A stretch of 64,000 nucleotides of DNA from an uncultured Paracoccaceae bacterium (GTDB lineage Bacteria > Pseudomonadota > Alphaproteobacteria > Rhodobacterales > Rhodobacteraceae), in assembly GCA_947494445.1 (NCBI GenBank), contig CANLVD010000004.1:186001-250000 (forward strand), given 5' to 3'. A program made the translations under genes and the position numbers. A model generated the notes under the pieces. It had not been told where the DNA came from and made no database searches. It saw only the letters and a program-made list of their open reading frames with translations. Shown here piece by piece: positions 8,194 to 16,193 of the stretch (the stretch's first letter is position 1; the number at the start of each line of letters is the position of its first letter).

Positions 8194-9024
8194 ATGGATC
8201 GCGCACAGCTTGAAACCGCAATCGAGGCCGCATGGGAGGCCCGCGACACCATCACCCCCCAGACCAAGGGTGAAACCCGCGATGCGATTGAGGAAACACT
8301 CAATGCGCTCGATGGCGGCACTCTGCGTGTGGCCGAGCGTCAGACAAGCGGCGACTGGCACGTCAATCAATGGGCCAAAAAGGCCGTTCTGCTGGGCTTC
8401 CGCCTGCAGGACATGGGGCTGCAAACCGGTGGCCCGCAGGGCTCAAGCTGGTGGGACAAGGTCGACAGCAAGTTTCACGGCTGGGATGCGGATGACTGGA
8501 CCAAGGCAGGCTTTCGCGCCGTGCCCAACTGCATCGTGCGCCGCTCGGCCTATATCGCGCCCGGCGTTGTGCTGATGCCAAGCTTCGTCAACCTCGGCGC
8601 CTATGTCGACAGCGGCACCATGGTCGACACATGGGCCACCGTCGGGTCCTGCGCCCAGATCGGCAAGGACGTGCATCTGTCCGGCGGCGTGGGCATCGGC
8701 GGCGTGCTGGAACCGATGCAGGCAGGCCCCACCATCATCGAGGACAATTGCTTCATTGGCGCGCGCTCCGAAGTGGTCGAGGGCTGCATCGTGCGCGAGG
8801 GCTCGGTGCTGGGCATGGGTGTCTTCATCGGCAAATCCACCAAGATCGTGAACCGCGCCACCGGTGAGGTCAGCTACGGCGAAGTGCCACCCTACTCGGT
8901 CGTCGTCGCAGGTTCGATGCCGTCTGACAAGGGCGGGCCGAACCTGTATTGTGCGGTGATCGTCAAGCAGGTTGATGAGGGCACACGTTCCAAGACCTCG
9001 ATCAACGATCTGCTGCGCGACTGA
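8194..9024 (+). CDS. dapD: 2,3,4,5-tetrahydropyridine-2,6-dicarboxylate N-succinyltransferase
   Basis: A 276-residue cytoplasmic enzyme that transfers succinyl from succinyl-CoA to tetrahydrodipicolinate in the lysine/diaminopimelate pathway. The N-terminal helical domain (from [18 protein letters not shown]) leads into a left-handed beta-helix of hexapeptide repeats, with diagnostic [26 protein letters not shown] and [12 protein letters not shown]. Full family length. A purine-rich GGGGGGAGA ribosome site precedes the ATG. It stands alone; the 3' flank carries a hairpin and a dispersed element. Confidence 0.97.
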   Translation: MDRAQLETAIEAAWEARDTITPQTKGETRDAIEETLNALDGGTLRVAERQTSGDWHVNQWAKKAVLLGFRLQDMGLQTGGPQGSSWWDKVDSKFHGWDADDWTKAGFRAVPNCIVRRSAYIAPGVVLMPSFVNLGAYVDSGTMVDTWATVGSCAQIGKDVHLSGGVGIGGVLEPMQAGPTIIEDNCFIGARSEVVEGCIVREGSVLGMGVFIGKSTKIVNRATGEVSYGEVPPYSVVVAGSMPSDKGGPNLYCAVIVKQVDEGTRSKTSINDLLRD

Positions 9025-9048
9025 CGGGCCCGCAAGGGGGCCGGCGGC

Positions 9049-9110
9049 GCCGGGCTGACGCCCGGCTGGCCGGTGCGCTCCGCGCGGGGGATATTTTTAC
9101 CAAGAAGTGG
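9049..9110 (+). repeat. Copy a of dispersed intergenic element with hairpin
   Basis: GCCGGGC-TGAC-GCCCGGC (9049-9066) is followed by a block ending GGGGGATATTTTTACC then AAGAAGTGG (9073-9110). The block recurs almost unchanged, inverted, at 26701-26740, and in shorter form at 44471-44502, 10567-10600 and 4948-4969. It lies between the convergent dapD and GNAT genes, so a bidirectional terminator role is plausible. Confidence 0.65.
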
Positions 9111-9125
9111 GCAGGCAGGTCGTCA

Positions 9126-9602
9126 TCACCGGCCGAGGTGTCTGGACATGATGAAATTTTCAAGCGCGACGCCCTCCCGCTCTACGGTCTGTGCCGTCTC
9201 GACGCGCAGTCCCTGACGCTCGAAAAAGCCGCGTGCAGCACGGCTTGCATGGGTGTGGATCGTCGCGGCCCCAAGCTCACGTGCCCGTGCTTCCACGGCT
9301 TGATGCAGCGCATGGCCCACACCCTGCCCGGCAAAGCCCGGCGCAACAAAGGCCAGATCGATATAGCCCGTCTCATCCATGGTCATCACGCCGACACATA
9401 TGTCATCAATCATGGCCACAAACCCCGACAACGCCCGCAAACGGTCGCGCCAGCGCGCCGGATCTGGCACATCCCCTGCCCAGGCCTGCAACTGCGCGCG
9501 CGTGTAGTGGTCTTTCGCACCGATCCAGACAGCCCGGTGAAACACCCAGGCCACGCTGGATGCATCCTCAGGCGTCACAGGGCGCAGGGTGATTTCGCTC
9601 AC
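9126..9602 (-). CDS. GNAT family N-acetyltransferase
   Basis: A 158-residue single-domain acetyltransferase (Acetyltransf_1 type). The acetyl-CoA-binding region is clear: YIDLAFVAPGFAGQGVGHALHQAVEARA, in which QGVGHAL fits the Q/RxxGxG/A pyrophosphate loop, followed by FFERQGLRVE, the usual FYxxxGF element. The substrate is unknown. Its start overlaps the trhO stop by four bases, so the two are probably co-transcribed from trhO. Termination probably occurs at the dispersed element beyond its 3' end. Confidence 0.85.
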   Translation of the reverse strand: MSEITLRPVTPEDASSVAWVFHRAVWIGAKDHYTRAQLQAWAGDVPDPARWRDRLRALSGFVAMIDDICVGVMTMDETGYIDLAFVAPGFAGQGVGHALHQAVEARARELGAATIHTHASRAARGFFERQGLRVETAQTVEREGVALENFIMSRHLGR

Positions 9603-10504
9603 TGCTCGCCGATGTGGGTCTGGCCGCGTCTGGCCGCCAGTTCCACCTGCTTCTGACGTTCGCGAAACCGGTGCCGCCGCGCCTCGGAATGCTCATCCAG
9701 ACACTGGTGGCAGCTTACGCCTTTCTCGTATTCCGCCCGCGCCTTGTCACCGGGCAGGATCGGGCGGCGGCAGGCATAGCACAGCTCATGTGGCCCCTCT
9801 TCCAGCCCATGCCCGACCGAGACGCGCGCGTCAAAGACGAAACAATCACCCTGCCAGCGGCTGTCGGCCTCCGGCACCTCTTCAAGGTATTTCAGGATGC
9901 CACCCTTGAGGTGAAAGACCTCGTCAACGCCCTGCCCGATCAGATAATTGGTCGATTTCTCGCAGCGAATGCCGCCGGTGCAGAACATCGCGACCTTCTT
10001 GCCGGTAAAGCGCGCGGCATTCTCCTGCCACCATGTGGGGAACTCAGAAAAGCTGGCCGTTTCGGGATCGACCGCACCTTCAAAACTGCCGATCGCCACC
10101 TCGTAATCATTGCGCGTGTCGATCACCACGACATCATCGCGCGCAATCAGATCATTCCAGTCGCGCGGCTGCACATAGCGCCCGACAGACGCGGTCGGAT
10201 CGACATCCGGCTGGCCCATGGTCACGATCTCGCGTTTCAGACGCACCTTCATGCGCAGAAACGGCATCTCGGACGCCTGACTTTCCTTGTGTTCGAAAGC
10301 CGCACATCCCGGCAACGCCCGGATCGCGGCCAGCACCGCGTCGATGCCCGCACGCGGCCCTGCGATGGTCCCGTTGATCCCCTCGCCCGCCAGCAGCAAT
10401 GTCCCCTTGACGCCTCCTGCCTTGGCCAAAGCCTCAAGCCCGGCCTGAAAGGTCGACGGGTCTTCAAACCGGGTGAAGTGATATAGGGCGGCCACGATGA
10501 ACAT
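9599..10504 (-). CDS. trhO: tRNA uridine(34) hydroxylase TrhO (rhodanese-like, YceA family)
   Basis: A 301-residue protein of the UPF0176/YceA family; members hydroxylate uridine-34 of tRNA on the way to 5-methoxy or carboxymethoxy derivatives. It has an N-terminal acylphosphatase-like domain (YHFTRFEDPSTF, GINGTIAG) and a rhodanese domain with the putative active-site cysteine in FCTGGIRCEKS. The C-terminal part holds CYACRRPI and CHQCL, a cysteine-rich tail common in the family. Upstream partner of the GNAT gene and divergent from ffh. Confidence 0.9.
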   Translation of the reverse strand: MFIVAALYHFTRFEDPSTFQAGLEALAKAGGVKGTLLLAGEGINGTIAGPRAGIDAVLAAIRALPGCAAFEHKESQASEMPFLRMKVRLKREIVTMGQPDVDPTASVGRYVQPRDWNDLIARDDVVVIDTRNDYEVAIGSFEGAVDPETASFSEFPTWWQENAARFTGKKVAMFCTGGIRCEKSTNYLIGQGVDEVFHLKGGILKYLEEVPEADSRWQGDCFVFDARVSVGHGLEEGPHELCYACRRPILPGDKARAEYEKGVSCHQCLDEHSEARRHRFRERQKQVELAARRGQTHIGEQ

Positions 10505-10566
10505 GGCGTCCAGATAACAATCCTCCGCCGCCTTGCCAAGCGGTCAGCAGGACAGGCCCCCCACGC

Positions 10567-10600
10567 TTTCGACTTTCCCCAAATACTCCCGCCGGAGGCG
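10567..10600 (-). repeat. Copy b of dispersed intergenic element
   Basis: On the minus strand it reads CGCCTCCGGCGGGAGTATTT then GGGGAAAGTCG, a relative of the elements at 44471 and 4948. Unlike the other copies it lies between divergent genes (trhO and ffh), so it is not simply a convergent terminator. Confidence 0.5.
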
Positions 10601-10648
10601 TCCCCCCGCTTGACCAAAGCGCGCCCATCCCCTAATGACGCGTGAAAT

Positions 10649-10690
10649 CCGGAAGCCTTAGATTCTTCCGGTCCTGACCCTATATCAGGA
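10649..10690 (+). other. Two adjacent hairpins in the ffh leader
   Basis: CCGGAAG (10649-10655) pairs with CTTCCGG (10665-10671), and immediately after TCCTGA (10672-10677) pairs with TCAGGA (10685-10690). They end 76 bases before the ffh start. They could terminate the divergent transcript, structure the ffh leader or bind a regulator; there is no T-run after either. Confidence 0.4.
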
Positions 10691-10766
10691 TCGCCCTCCG
10701 TCAGCGCGTTGCGCCCACGGGGGTGAAACTGCTTTTCAAGGGTCATTTGGAAGGAACGGAGCGGCT

Positions 10767-12254
10767 ATGTTTGAGAACCTGTCAGAACGCCTTGGTGGCG
10801 TGTTCGAAAAGCTCACCAAACAGGGTGCGCTCTCCGATGATGACGTCTCCACCGCCCTGCGTGAGGTCCGCGTGGCCCTGCTCGAGGCCGATGTCTCGCT
10901 GCCGGTGGCCCGCAACTTCATCAAGGCCATTCAGGAAAAAGCCACTGGTCAGGCGGTCACCAAGTCGATCACCCCGGGCCAGCAGGTCGTCAAGATCGTC
11001 CATGACGAACTGATCCAGGTGCTCGCAGGCGACACCGAAGGCGGCTCGGCGCTCAAAATCGACAGCCCGCCCGCGCCGATCCTGATGGTCGGGCTTCAGG
11101 GCTCGGGCAAGACCACCACCACCGCCAAACTCGCCAAACGTCTGTCAGAGCGTGACGGCAAACGCATCCTGATGGCCTCACTCGACACCCAGCGCCCCGC
11201 CGCACAGGAACAGCTTGCCATCCTTGGCCGCCAGATCGGCGTCGACACCCTGCCGATCGTACCGGGCCAGTCGGCCGTCGACATCGCCAAGCGCGCCAAG
11301 CAGCAGGCGACCCTCGCAGGCTATGACGTCTTCATGCTCGACACCGCAGGCCGCCTGCATGTCGACGAGACCCTGATGGCCGAGGTCGAAAGCGTCCGCG
11401 ACATCGCCAAACCGCATGAGACCCTGCTCGTCGTCGATGGACTGACCGGTCAGGACGCCGTCAACGTGGCCGAGCAGTTCGATGGCCGCGTCGGCATCTC
11501 GGGCGTCGTGCTCACCCGGATGGACGGCGACGGTCGCGGCGGTGCAGCGCTCTCGATGCGCGCAGTCACCGGCAAACCGATCAAGTTCGTCGGTCTGGGC
11601 GAGAAGATGGACGCCATCGAGGAGTTCCACCCCGAACGCGTCGCAGGCCGGATCCTCGGCATGGGCGACATCGTGGCGCTGGTCGAAAAAGCGCAGGAAA
11701 CCATCGAGGCCGAACAGGCCGAACGGATGATGAAGCGCTTCCAGAAGGGTCAGTTCAACATGAACGACCTGAAGATGCAGCTTGAACAGATGATGAAGAT
11801 GGGCGGCATGTCGGGCATGATGGGCATGATGCCCGGCATGGGCAAGATGGCCAAACAGATCGAGGAAAGCGGCTTTGACGACAGCGTCTTCAAACGCCAG
11901 ATCGCGCTGATCCAGTCGATGACCAAGAAGGAACGCGCCAACCCCCAAATCATGCAGGCCAGCCGCAAGAAACGCGTGGCCGCAGGCGCAGGGCAGGAGG
12001 TCTCGGACCTCAACAAACTGCTGAAGATGCACCGGCAGATGTCGGACATGATGAAAAAGATGGGCAAAATGGGCAAGAAGGGGCTGATGCGCGGCGCGCT
12101 CGGCTCGATGTTCGGCAAGGGCGGCGGCATGCCCCCGGGCATGGATATGCCCGGCGGTGGCGGTGCCCCCGGCGGATTGCCCCCGGGCTTTCCCGGCATG
12201 CCCGGCGGCGGCGCACTGCCCCCCGGCCTGTCCGGCTTTGGCAAGAAGAAGTGA
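10767..12254 (+). CDS. ffh: Signal recognition particle protein Ffh (SRP54)
   Basis: A 495-residue GTPase that with 4.5S RNA delivers nascent membrane proteins to FtsY. The N domain leads into a G domain with GLQGSGKTTTTAKLA (P-loop), DTAGRLHVDE and TRMDGDGRGG. The M domain is rich in methionine (residues about 330-450), including GGMSGMMGMMPGMG, and has the RNA-binding region KRVAAGAG near MQASRKK. A Gly/Pro/Met-rich tail of about 45 residues follows. No 4.5S RNA gene was seen nearby. Its stop is embedded in the GTGA start of the first downstream GNAT gene. Confidence 0.97.
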   Translation: MFENLSERLGGVFEKLTKQGALSDDDVSTALREVRVALLEADVSLPVARNFIKAIQEKATGQAVTKSITPGQQVVKIVHDELIQVLAGDTEGGSALKIDSPPAPILMVGLQGSGKTTTTAKLAKRLSERDGKRILMASLDTQRPAAQEQLAILGRQIGVDTLPIVPGQSAVDIAKRAKQQATLAGYDVFMLDTAGRLHVDETLMAEVESVRDIAKPHETLLVVDGLTGQDAVNVAEQFDGRVGISGVVLTRMDGDGRGGAALSMRAVTGKPIKFVGLGEKMDAIEEFHPERVAGRILGMGDIVALVEKAQETIEAEQAERMMKRFQKGQFNMNDLKMQLEQMMKMGGMSGMMGMMPGMGKMAKQIEESGFDDSVFKRQIALIQSMTKKERANPQIMQASRKKRVAAGAGQEVSDLNKLLKMHRQMSDMMKKMGKMGKKGLMRGALGSMFGKGGGMPPGMDMPGGGGAPGGLPPGFPGMPGGGALPPGLSGFGKKK

Positions 12255-12859
12255 TCGCAGCACTCGCATATGAGGGCAGCCGCCCTGTCAGAGCCCCGTC
12301 CGGGGCCGCTTCCATGTCGGCTCAGGGGCAAGCCCCTGCACGGCCCACACGGCTGAGCGCACCCACGCTCACCACCGCGCGCCTGACCCTGCGCCACCAC
12401 ATGCCGCAGGACCTGCCGCGCTGGACCGACTATTTCGCGACCGGGGACACCCGCTTCATGGGCGGGCCACTGGATGCACAGACCGCATGGCACTTTCTTG
12501 CCTCTGACATCTGCAGCTGGCAATTCACCGGCCACGGCGGCTGGGCCATTGATCTTGACGGCACCTTTATCGGCCAGACCTCCGTGACGAAGCCACCCGC
12601 CTATGCGGAAACCGAAATCGGCTGGTTCCTCTTCCCCGAACATCGCGGCCACGGCTATGCCCTCGAGGCCGCAACCGCTGCCCGTGCCTTTGCCTATGAC
12701 ACCCTCAAGCTGCCCACGCTGGTCAGCTACATCGACCCGGACAACGCTGCCTCCATCGCACTGGCCGAACGCCTTGGCGCCACGCGCGACCATACGGCCA
12801 ATGCGTCCGAACCCGGTGATCTGGTCTACCGCCATCCGGCACCGGAGGCCCTGTCATGA
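12251..12859 (+). CDS. GNAT acetyltransferase 1 of a four-gene cassette (RimJ/RimL-like)
   Basis: A 202-residue Acetyltransf_3-type protein. After a 35-residue N-terminal extension it has LTTARLTLR, the usual RimJ/RimL opening, then ETEIGWFLFPEHRGHGYALEAATAARAFAYD, containing the acetyl-CoA loop RGHGYA. YIDPDNAASIALAERLGA is the family's closing motif. The GTG at 12251 overlaps the ffh stop by four bases; an ATG at 12314 would remove the low-complexity extension and is an alternative. Most similar by eye to the third member (13359). The substrate is unknown; relatives modify N-termini or small molecules. Confidence 0.8.
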   Translation: MIAALAYEGSRPVRAPSGAASMSAQGQAPARPTRLSAPTLTTARLTLRHHMPQDLPRWTDYFATGDTRFMGGPLDAQTAWHFLASDICSWQFTGHGGWAIDLDGTFIGQTSVTKPPAYAETEIGWFLFPEHRGHGYALEAATAARAFAYDTLKLPTLVSYIDPDNAASIALAERLGATRDHTANASEPGDLVYRHPAPEALS

Positions 12860-13362
12860 GGCTTGAGACCGAGCGGTTCATCCTGCGCCAGCCCGGCCCG
12901 CAGGACATCGACGCGGGCATGGACTTCTACATGTCCGAACGCGCGCAATACGCCGGCGGCAACAAGGATCTTGGCGGTGCGTGGCGCGCGGTCGCAATGG
13001 TCATGGGCCACTGGACGATCCGCGGTTTCGGCCTCTGGATCGTCACCTCCAAGGACAGCGACGCTGCCCTTGGCGCGGTCGGCCCGTGGTATCCCGCAAA
13101 CTGGCCCGAGACCGAACTGGGCTGGACGCTCTGGTCGGCGGACGCCGAAGGTCAGGGCATCGCGCTTGAAGCCGTGACAGCAGCCCGCCGCGACGTCTAT
13201 TCCCGCCTCGGCTGGACCTCTGCGGTTTCCTATATCGCCCCGGCCAACACACGCTCCATCGCACTGGCCGAACGCCTTGGCGCAACCCTTGACGAAACCG
13301 CCGCCCGCCCCGACGACACCTGCCTCGTCTACCGTCACCCACCAGCGGAGGCCTGCGCATGA
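12856..13362 (+). CDS. GNAT acetyltransferase 2 of the cassette
   Basis: A 168-residue Acetyltransf_3 protein starting LETERFILRQPGPQD. The acetyl-CoA loop region reads ETELGWTLWSADAEGQGIALEAVTAARRDVY; here the usual RGxGYA is EGQGIA, slightly divergent. YIAPANTRSIALAERLGA follows. ATGA overlaps at both ends couple it to GNAT 1 and GNAT 3. Shared architecture with the other three suggests tandem duplication and divergence, with different substrates possible. Confidence 0.82.
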   Translation: MRLETERFILRQPGPQDIDAGMDFYMSERAQYAGGNKDLGGAWRAVAMVMGHWTIRGFGLWIVTSKDSDAALGAVGPWYPANWPETELGWTLWSADAEGQGIALEAVTAARRDVYSRLGWTSAVSYIAPANTRSIALAERLGATLDETAARPDDTCLVYRHPPAEACA

Positions 13363-13940
13363 CCTCTGCCTGGACCATCCCGCCGACCGGACCGCTGGCC
13401 AGCATCGCACTGGCCGCGCACGCGACCCTGCCATGCCTGCAAACGGACCGCCTCGTTCTGCGTGCACCACAACTGGCGGATGCGACCCTGTATCAGGCCA
13501 TCATGGGGTCTGCAGATGGTGTCTTCATGGGCGGGCCGTTCAGCGCAGAAGACGCATGGTACGACTTCAATCAGGCAACCGCCTCCTGGCTGCTGCGCGG
13601 CCACGGCCTGTTCGCGGTCGAGCGCAAGAACACCCATGACCTTATGGGATTTGTCGGGATCTTCTTCGAATATGGCGACCCCGAGCCGGAACTGGGGTAC
13701 CTGTTCAAACCCGACGGTCAGGGACAGGGCTATGCGTTCGAGGCTGCACAGGCCGTGCTCACCCACGCCTTTGACACGCTGCACCTGCCAACACTGGTCA
13801 GCTATATTGATCCCGCCAACACCCGGTCGATCGCCCTTGCCACAAAGCTGGGCGGCATCATCGACACCGAGACGTCGCATCCGGTTGTCGAAGGCACCTT
13901 GATCTACCGCTACCCGTCCGCACGGGGTGCCGCATCATGA
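13359..13940 (+). CDS. GNAT acetyltransferase 3 of the cassette
   Basis: A 193-residue Acetyltransf_3 protein. It has a 25-residue lead before LQTDRLVLRAPQLAD, then EPELGYLFKPDGQGQGYAFEAAQAV with the acetyl-CoA loop GQGYA, and YIDPANTRSIALATKLGG. It shares GVFMGGPFSAEDAWYDF with the equivalent RFMGGPLDAQTAWHF of GNAT 1, supporting a common origin. It is joined by ATGA overlaps to GNAT 2 and GNAT 4. The substrate is unknown. Confidence 0.82.
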   Translation: MTSAWTIPPTGPLASIALAAHATLPCLQTDRLVLRAPQLADATLYQAIMGSADGVFMGGPFSAEDAWYDFNQATASWLLRGHGLFAVERKNTHDLMGFVGIFFEYGDPEPELGYLFKPDGQGQGYAFEAAQAVLTHAFDTLHLPTLVSYIDPANTRSIALATKLGGIIDTETSHPVVEGTLIYRYPSARGAAS

Positions 13941-14530
13941 TGCCCGTGTTGACAACCGAACGGCTGACCCTGCGCGGCCCGGACGCGGCCGACTTCCCGC
14001 TTTATCGTGATTTCTTCGCGCAGGCGACCGGCCCCGGCACCTATGGTGGGCCGCGCCGCGCCGATGACGCGTTCCGGGTGCTGGCCTATGACGTCGGTCA
14101 CTGGCAGCTCAAGGGTTTCGGCAAATGGCTGCTGGACGTGACCGCCACCGGGCAGACCATCGGCGGCTGTGGTCTGGTGCACCCGACCGGCTGGCCCAAT
14201 GCCGAACTGACATGGTGGCTGATGCCTCAGGCCCGTGGCCACGGCTATGCGGCCGAGGCGTCGCGTGCAGCCCTTGCTCATGCCTATGACACACTTGGCT
14301 GGGACGAAGTCGTCACCCACATGCGCGACGCGAACACGCCCGCGCGCGCCTTGGCCGAACGTCTTGGCGGCACAATCGCCCGGCGCGAGACCTTCCCCGA
14401 CGGGGTGACCCGCGACGTCTACCGCATCCCGCACCCCGGCGGGATGTCCGACAATTTGAGTTATGAAAGAACTACGGAAGAGTTACGAAAGAACTCTTGC
14501 GGTTTTTCACCGAATGAGGCCTCGTCATGA
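13937..14530 (+). CDS. GNAT acetyltransferase 4 of the cassette
   Basis: A 197-residue Acetyltransf_3 protein: LTTERLTLRGPDAAD, then AELTWWLMPQARGHGYAAEASRAALAHAYD with a full RGHGYA loop, then MRDANTPARALAERLGG. The last 28 residues (from MSDNLSYERTT) are encoded by a locally AT-richer stretch containing two direct repeats and look unrelated to the fold, so the ancestral end was probably near PHPGG. Its stop overlaps the chorismate mutase start (ATGA). Confidence 0.8.
   Translation: MMPVLTTERLTLRGPDAADFPLYRDFFAQATGPGTYGGPRRADDAFRVLAYDVGHWQLKGFGKWLLDVTATGQTIGGCGLVHPTGWPNAELTWWLMPQARGHGYAAEASRAALAHAYDTLGWDEVVTHMRDANTPARALAERLGGTIARRETFPDGVTRDVYRIPHPGGMSDNLSYERTTEELRKNSCGFSPNEASS
14459..14495 (+). 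repeat. Direct repeat AGTTAYGAAAGAACT, two copies
   Basis: AGTTATGAAAGAACT (14459-14473) and AGTTACGAAAGAACT (14481-14495), 22 bases apart and differing at one base. Each copy is itself an interrupted palindrome (AGTT...AACT). They lie inside the odd tail of GNAT 4, 32-68 bases before the chorismate mutase start, in locally AT-rich DNA; a regulator site or internal promoter is possible. Confidence 0.45.
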
Positions 14531-14832
14531 CCGATCCCGTGACCCGCGCCGCCACCCTTCTGGCGGAACATCGCAGCAGCATCGACCGGCTTGATGCCGT
14601 GCTTGTCTACACTCTCGCCGAGCGGTTTGCCCACACCCAAGCCGTCGGCAAACTGAAGGCCCAGCACACGCTTCCTGCCTCCGATCCGGACCGCGAAGCC
14701 AAACAGATCGCGCGTCTTGAGCAGCTCTCGAAGGAAGCTGATCTCGACCCCGAATTCGCCAAGGCGTTCTTGAACTTCATCATCGCCGAAGTGATCCAAC
14801 ACCACGAAAAGATATCAAATTCAGAGGCTTGA
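14527..14832 (+). CDS. Chorismate mutase, AroQ class
   Basis: A 101-residue all-helical enzyme converting chorismate to prephenate, the branch point to phenylalanine and tyrosine. The first helix (HRSSIDRLDAVLVYTLAERF) carries the conserved arginine and the ID.LD pattern; QAVGKLKAQH supplies the active-site lysine region, and FLNFIIAEVIQHHE the closing helix. Standalone length, with no fused prephenate dehydratase. It is coupled by ATGA to the GNAT cassette and lies 37 bases before rpsP, an order seen in several Rhodobacteraceae. Confidence 0.9.
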   Translation: MTDPVTRAATLLAEHRSSIDRLDAVLVYTLAERFAHTQAVGKLKAQHTLPASDPDREAKQIARLEQLSKEADLDPEFAKAFLNFIIAEVIQHHEKISNSEA

Positions 14833-14869
14833 GTAGCCTCTCATCAGCCATTCACAAGGAGAAAACCAA

Positions 14870-15331
14870 ATGGCCATCAAAATTCGTCTCGCCCGTGGCG
14901 GCTCGAAAAAACGCCCCTTCTATTCGATTGTTGCTGCCGACAGCCGCATGGCGCGCGACGGCCGTTTCATCGAAAAGCTGGGCACCTACAACCCACAGCT
15001 GCCAAAAGACAGCGAAGAGCGCGTGAAGATGAACATGGACCGCGTCAACCATTGGCTCGGCGAAGGCGCCAAGCCAACCGACCGCGTCTCCCGTTTCCTC
15101 GAAGCCGCTGGAGTCGTTGAGAAAAAAGAGCGTGCCAACCTGAAGAAAGGCACCCCTGGCAAGAAAGCTCAGGAGCGTGTTGAGGAGAAAGCCGCCAAGG
15201 CCGAAGCCGCTGCTGAAGCTGCCAAGGAAGCTGAAGAGGCCGCAAAAGCAGCCGCTGCCGCTCCTGCCGAGGAAGCACCCACGGAAGAGGCTCCGGCAGA
15301 AGACGCCGCTGCCGAAGAGGCCAGCGAGTAA
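14870..15331 (+). CDS. rpsP: 30S ribosomal protein S16 with acidic Ala-rich tail
   Basis: A 153-residue small-subunit protein. The first 80 residues are standard S16 ([33 protein letters not shown]). After about residue 110 comes a low-complexity Ala/Glu tail ([20 protein letters not shown] and further), an extension common in alphaproteobacteria but long here. AAGGAGA lies nine bases before the ATG. It begins the rpsP-rimM-trmD-rplS order conserved across bacteria. Confidence 0.96.
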   Translation: MAIKIRLARGGSKKRPFYSIVAADSRMARDGRFIEKLGTYNPQLPKDSEERVKMNMDRVNHWLGEGAKPTDRVSRFLEAAGVVEKKERANLKKGTPGKKAQERVEEKAAKAEAAAEAAKEAEEAAKAAAAAPAEEAPTEEAPAEDAAAEEASE

Positions 15332-15389
15332 TCAGCCCTATGCCGCGTGCACCATACCCTTTGCGCCCCTGCGGCGCATGTGACCCGCA

Positions 15390-16193
15390 ATGACCGCGCT
15401 GACCTGTGTCGGCGCCATTGCGGGTGCATTTGGTGTGCGCGGCGAGGTGCGTCTGAAATCCTTTTGCGCCGAACCTGACGCGATTGCGGATTACGCACCG
15501 CTGACCACCGAAGACGGGTCACGCAGCTTTGGCGTGACCCTGACGGGCACCATCAAAAACGGCCTCTCCGCCCGTCTCAGCGGTGTGGCCACACGCGAAG
15601 ATGCAGAGCGGCTCAAGGGTCTGCGGCTCTATGCACCCCGCGACCGTCTGCCCTCGCTGCCCGATGACGAGTTTTACCACGCCGATCTGATCGGTCTGGA
15701 CGTCTTCGACACCGGCGGCACAGCTCTTGGCCGCGTCCATGCTGTGCATGACCATGGCGCAGGTGACATTCTTGAAATCACCGGCCCCGGCCTCAGCCAG
15801 CCCGCCATGCTGCCCTTTACCCGCGACGCCGTGCCAACGGTCGATCTTGAGGCTGGCCGGATCATCACCGACCCGCCTGAAGGCATCTTCTCGGACACGC
15901 CCGAGGATGACGCGCGCAGGCTGGCTCAGGACATTTCGCGGATCCTGCGCGAGGTTTGGAACCCCAGGGGCCTGAACGCCGTGCCCAAGGATGAATACTC
16001 CGCTTATGAAGCGGATATCGCCGAATTTCTCGATCCCGACCGCGATCTTGATGATCTGGAGGCAGCGCTCACGGCCCATCTGAAAGCCCTCAGCACCGAT
16101 GATCTGGGGCTCGATCTGTCCGACCGTCTGCTAACCAAAATCGCCAACACCGCGCGTGCGCTGACCGCCCTGATGGCCCGTGATGACGGATAA
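15390..16193 (+). CDS. rimM: Ribosome maturation factor RimM with C-terminal extra domain
   Basis: A 267-residue protein binding S19 during 30S maturation. The RimM N domain ([18 protein letters not shown]) and the PRC-barrel ([14 protein letters not shown], ending PPEGIF) account for about 168 residues, the usual full length. The remaining 100 residues form a separate helical domain with [26 protein letters not shown] and [11 protein letters not shown], a pattern I associate with DUF1871-like standalone proteins, so this looks like a fusion. It sits between rpsP and trmD, and its stop overlaps the trmD start. Confidence 0.92.
   Translation: MTALTCVGAIAGAFGVRGEVRLKSFCAEPDAIADYAPLTTEDGSRSFGVTLTGTIKNGLSARLSGVATREDAERLKGLRLYAPRDRLPSLPDDEFYHADLIGLDVFDTGGTALGRVHAVHDHGAGDILEITGPGLSQPAMLPFTRDAVPTVDLEAGRIITDPPEGIFSDTPEDDARRLAQDISRILREVWNPRGLNAVPKDEYSAYEADIAEFLDPDRDLDDLEAALTAHLKALSTDDLGLDLSDRLLTKIANTARALTALMARDDG

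Noticed and set aside
10505-10766. A 4.5S RNA gene upstream of ffh
   Set aside because: The conserved SRP RNA tetraloop region was looked for and not found; only simple hairpins are present.
11178-12835. Long minus-strand frames opposite ffh and the first GNAT
   Set aside because: Low-complexity translations (His/Ala-rich) caused by reverse reading of the Met/Gly-rich M domain.
14829-15052. Short frames overlapping the rpsP start
   Set aside because: Shadows of S16, which has full-length family similarity from ATG 14870.
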